Positions 60,999 through 64,000 of a stretch of 64,000 bases of DNA are shown in pieces (position 1 is the stretch's first letter; each line of letters opens with the position of its first letter). The notes under the pieces are model-generated. The model did not search any database. It was not told where the DNA came from and saw only the letters and a program-made list of their open reading frames with translations. The position numbers and the translations under genes are program-made. This DNA comes from Megalonaias nervosa (lineage: Eukaryota; Mollusca; Bivalvia; Unionida; Unionidae), in the NCBI GenBank assembly GCA_016617855.1, contig JAECUM010006770.1:48921-112920 (forward strand). The letters run 5' to 3'.

Positions 60999-61209
60999 TG
61001 CACTTTTTATCTATTTGGAAAGATTGTTCTACCCTCCTCGCATTTGTTTACGTAAGTGACATTCTTAAAAACATATTAGAATATTGTAATCTCGTTGAAA
61101 GCGTATATATCAAGGCACTGAAGAGTTTTACAAAGTAACTTTCCAATGAACAAGCACAGATCAAAGTCTCAGTTGAGAAAACCACATGAAAAACACTTCG
61201 ACTACGAAC

Positions 61210-61497
61210 CTGAACATCAAGTATCCATGAATCAAATTTGAACGACACTCCTTTGATATAATTAACATATACTTTCCCACATGAGCATCAAGTATGCATA
61301 AATCAAATTTGAACTTCACTCCTTATATATCATATCATATATTTTCTCACATGAACATCAAGCATCCATGGATCAGATTTGAATGTCTCTCCCTAAGATA
61401 TAATTAGCATAAATTGTCTCACACGAACATCAAGTATCCATGAATCAAAGTTGATTGTCTCTCCCTAAGATATAATTAGCATTAATTTTCTTGTATA
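61210..61497. repeat. ~72-bp tandem repeat, 4 copies, in intron
   Basis: Each unit has ACATCAAGTATCCATGAATC, AATTTGAA, CTCCCTAAGATATAATTAGC-like and TCTCACA blocks. Divergence rises toward the left. Confidence 0.88.
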
Positions 61498-61559
61498 AAG
61501 TGGATCCATAGACTTGAGATTAAATATGGTTTGCGTCCATGCCTGATTTTTAAACACAT

Positions 61560-61790
61560 TACACGTAACAAGTAACAGCAGATGTTTCTTAGTTGAGCAA
61601 TGTAGAAAAGAACAATTTAGAAATTCTTTATTCGTAACAGCAATTGTGGGCTGGAATCATCTTAGTGACAGTTTTGTGTGCTCAAACAGTGGAGAGCTTC
61701 AAGACAGCTATTGAATAATTTTACTGACATTTTAGCGGCTCTCTCTTCCGGTGCAATTATAACTGGCCCTGCACTGTATACATTCAAATT
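61560..61790 (+). mobile_element. Possible LINE 3' fragment in intron
   Basis: Reads, across frames, FFIRNSN, GWNHLSDSFV and a diverged ESFKTAI-like stretch, resembling the end of non-LTR reverse transcriptases (RT...WN.L...SFK). Short and decayed. Confidence 0.4.
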
Positions 61791-62567
61791 CAGAGATTCA
61801 GATTCAGATTACACCAATAAAACAATATAAAGGCAAATATAATCAATAATCTTGTTCCTTTCGGAAGGACATACACATTTTTCGAAATCTATGGAAGAAA
61901 ATTCATAGAAATTTCATGAGAGCCCTTTAGTTCCAGATTTTCAATGTGTTAATGTTTGCAATTATTTATTCAGTTACCGTCACCATGGCAACTTGTATCA
62001 CAAAATGACAACAAAAGTCTAAAATATTTCAGAAAACTAAAGTTATCTTATATGACTTATATCAGATGATAACGTCTTACTGTTATTTAACAGATGGTAA
62101 TTACTTACAGTAACCTAACATGAAGTAATGTCTTGTTGGAATTTAATGAAGAAATGAACCTAACTTTTTCTAATGCATTTTCACTCATCAAATTACTATT
62201 GTTTAATTTGATACAATACCCCTTTTTCCGGTTTCGGACTTAAGGCTACTTGAAAAGAAAATATCAAAGTAAGACGTCGTTTGGATAAATTCATCGATGT
62301 TTGTTTGATCATCGAAATTTAGAAGAAACACAAACGCACTTATGTTTGACCAGATGACCATGACTCTGCTTACAGTACTTTTATGCAGCAGTGTAGGAAA
62401 AAGGATACAGTAAGCACGAGATTTGTTGAGTCACATAGTCAGTCCGGTCGCCTCAGACGATGTGGTGCATTTGACAATATCCGACTGCGATGCACTGTTC
62501 CATGCATTCTGACCCAAGCGATCTAATCTCTTGAGTCAGTAAACGATGTCTTTGTTTCTTGTTATAA

Positions 62568-62597
62568 ATGAATGAATGAATGAATGAATGAATGAAT
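62568..62597. repeat. (GAAT)n microsatellite in intron
   Basis: About seven tetranucleotide units. Confidence 0.95.
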
Positions 62598-62811
62598 TTA
62601 TTAGCTTTTAGTCACATGGTCAATAATATTTTTTATTAAGAAAATGCACCTCGAAGACAAGCAGAATAAGATTTCTATAATGCATATTTATAGACAGATA
62701 CATAGAAAGATGCCTGGGTAAAAAATGCCTTCTGTAAAATATATATATATATTGAACTCCACGTCCATTTTGGCAATAAATCACAATATAATTTTACATT
62801 TAATATAATAG

Positions 62812-62980
62812 ATCCCAGATAATGTGCACCACCAGTATCGGTATAGTCTTCTAGTACATGGGCTGTCGGGGGTGTACTTTGTTGAGCATGCCGCTCTACA
62901 GTTTAACGATGGGGACCGTCCAGAGAAATTCGAACTGTTCGCGCAGACTGACAAAGCTCTCTATAAACCAGGACAAACGG
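62812..62980 (+). CDS. A2M/TEP-like gene, exon spanning MG1 end and MG2 start
   Basis: Acceptor TATAATAG, donor CGG|GTACCC. The 169 nt have phase 0 in and phase 1 out. It encodes YRYSLLVHGLSGVYFVEHA (end of MG1) and FELFAQTDKALYKPGQT, the diagnostic MG2 opening of the A2M superfamily (usual form F.QTDK..YKPGQ.V.FR). This is the clearest evidence for the family. Confidence 0.93.
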
Positions 62981-63397
62981 GTACCCGTCAATTTAATTGT
63001 GAAATTTAAATGTATGTGATCCTACTCTGATAACTCCATCATTGTATTATAGATTATTTGCCAAGCCTGTCATAAGCTTTCTATTTAATATGGCAGCATT
63101 GATAGCGTGGAAATTCCATGGTTATCAATCCTTTAGAATCTCTTTCGGAGTAAGTCTCGTACAGGAAATATTTTGTCTGGTGCTTCCGAAGGCTGCATGT
63201 ATGTAAAAGAATGTTCTTTAAAATGACTACTCAGTGACTGGAAAATGCTTGCCTAGAATGTTTGTTCCCACTTTTATGAAAGAGGGCAAATGTTGATCAC
63301 CATTAAAATGCTCATAGCAAACTAAATCTTACAGAAAATAAAGCCAAGAAGTCCCATTTGTCAAATTGTTTTACCTTTGTTGGTTGAACATGTGGCA

Positions 63398-63475
63398 CCA
63401 ATAATAATAATAATAAGAAGAAGAAGACGAAGAAGAAGAGGAAGAGGAGGAGGAAGAAGAAGTAGAAGTCGAAGA
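63398..63475. repeat. AAT/GAA/GGA-rich purine tract in intron
   Basis: ATA/AAG/GAA/GGA-type trinucleotides on the plus strand, about 78 bp of almost pure purine. Confidence 0.9.
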
Positions 63476-63945
63476 ACAGTAGCAATGTCAACAATCAAAA
63501 CTACTTTAACCTTCCATAAGTTATTATTGCAATAGAAGCCATTAGACCGATCTGATATTTGGTTATAAAATATATAATTAATACTAATTAATTCATGCGA
63601 ATAGAAAAACATATTAATATACATACGGAATACGCTTCCGACCCTCTGTTCATGACAACATTCTCAGGCTCTCATTAATCAGTGAGATACGAATAAATGA
63701 TTCAATACACAGAAAAATCACGTTCGAGATTTTATTTCATCAGTAGATTTTAAAAAAATCATTTTTCTATAATTAAAGAGTCCCCATCTCATCGGTGGTC
63801 GCTGAATATGTTATTATCGATAGTTTAATTACTCACGCCAGACTAATTATACTGATGACGCGTATCAACATAATTGTCATATCTTGGGCATATTATTCAA
63901 CATTTACCATTTTTATATAATGAAAGATAACACTGTTAATTTCAG

Positions 63946-64000
63946 TCCATTTCCGAGCCTTTGGGACATTTTCCAATATGAATGTCTACACTGGAAATTT
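63946..64000 (+). CDS. A2M/TEP-like gene, next MG2 exon, cut by window edge
   Basis: The acceptor is TTAATTTCAG. Its first two bases complete the Val codon after KPGQT. It then encodes HFRAFGTFSNMNVYTGN, the expected continuation of MG2. It runs off the window, so the thioester region and the rest of the gene lie to the right. Confidence 0.88.

Overview
The window is eukaryotic, AT-rich, repeat-dense DNA from an animal, most likely a mollusc and perhaps a bivalve. That assignment is inference. It rests on tRNA-derived SINEs, L2/CR1-like LINE fragments, Gypsy remnants, many microsatellites, two Polinton/Maverick elements, and intron-split exons of an alpha-2-macroglobulin/thioester-protein (TEP) gene.

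Layout. 1-4.4 kb: nothing recognised. 4.4-5.6 kb: minus-strand LINE reverse transcriptase fragment. 5.78-7.35 kb: element with 16-bp terminal inverted repeats. 8.16-13.32 kb: old, truncated Polinton ('element 1') with a protein-primed family-B DNA polymerase N-terminus, an intact HNH/NUMOD homing-type endonuclease, a PLA2-like gene and an integrase. It is cut on one side by an LTR fragment, and its polymerase is split by a SINE lying between two identical 152-bp direct repeats. 13.3-20 kb: a nest of LTRs of one family, with solo LTRs carrying 4-bp target duplications and a Gypsy RNase H remnant. 20.5-25.2 kb: satellite, LINE and minisatellites. 25.3-26.7 kb: two SINEs.

27.576-41.483 kb: a 13.9-kb Polinton/Maverick ('element 2') with ~267-bp terminal inverted repeats. 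It carries a packaging ATPase, a zinc-ribbon/PLA2 protein, a retroviral-type integrase, a family-B DNA polymerase running into an SF1 helicase and then an HNH domain, small zinc proteins, a penton/minor-capsid candidate, a two-helix membrane protein, a fibre-like protein, an adenovirus-type cysteine protease, a major capsid protein, two small basic virion-type proteins and a coiled-coil scaffold-like protein. Six genes are open. The rest carry nonsense codons or frameshifts, and many frameshifts sit in A/T runs of 7-8. The gene set is that of a virus-like integrating element: polymerase and helicase for replication, integrase for insertion, and ATPase, protease and capsid proteins for particle assembly. 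Several gene starts in both elements share a TATAATG context.

41.5-59 kb: microsatellites, a decayed Gypsy pol (44.6-47.1 kb), a second SINE family, another LTR, and long stretches with nothing recognised. 59.06-64 kb: four plus-strand exons, with matching splice phases, of the N-terminal part of an A2M/TEP/CD109-like host gene that runs off the right edge. It is the only clear host gene seen.
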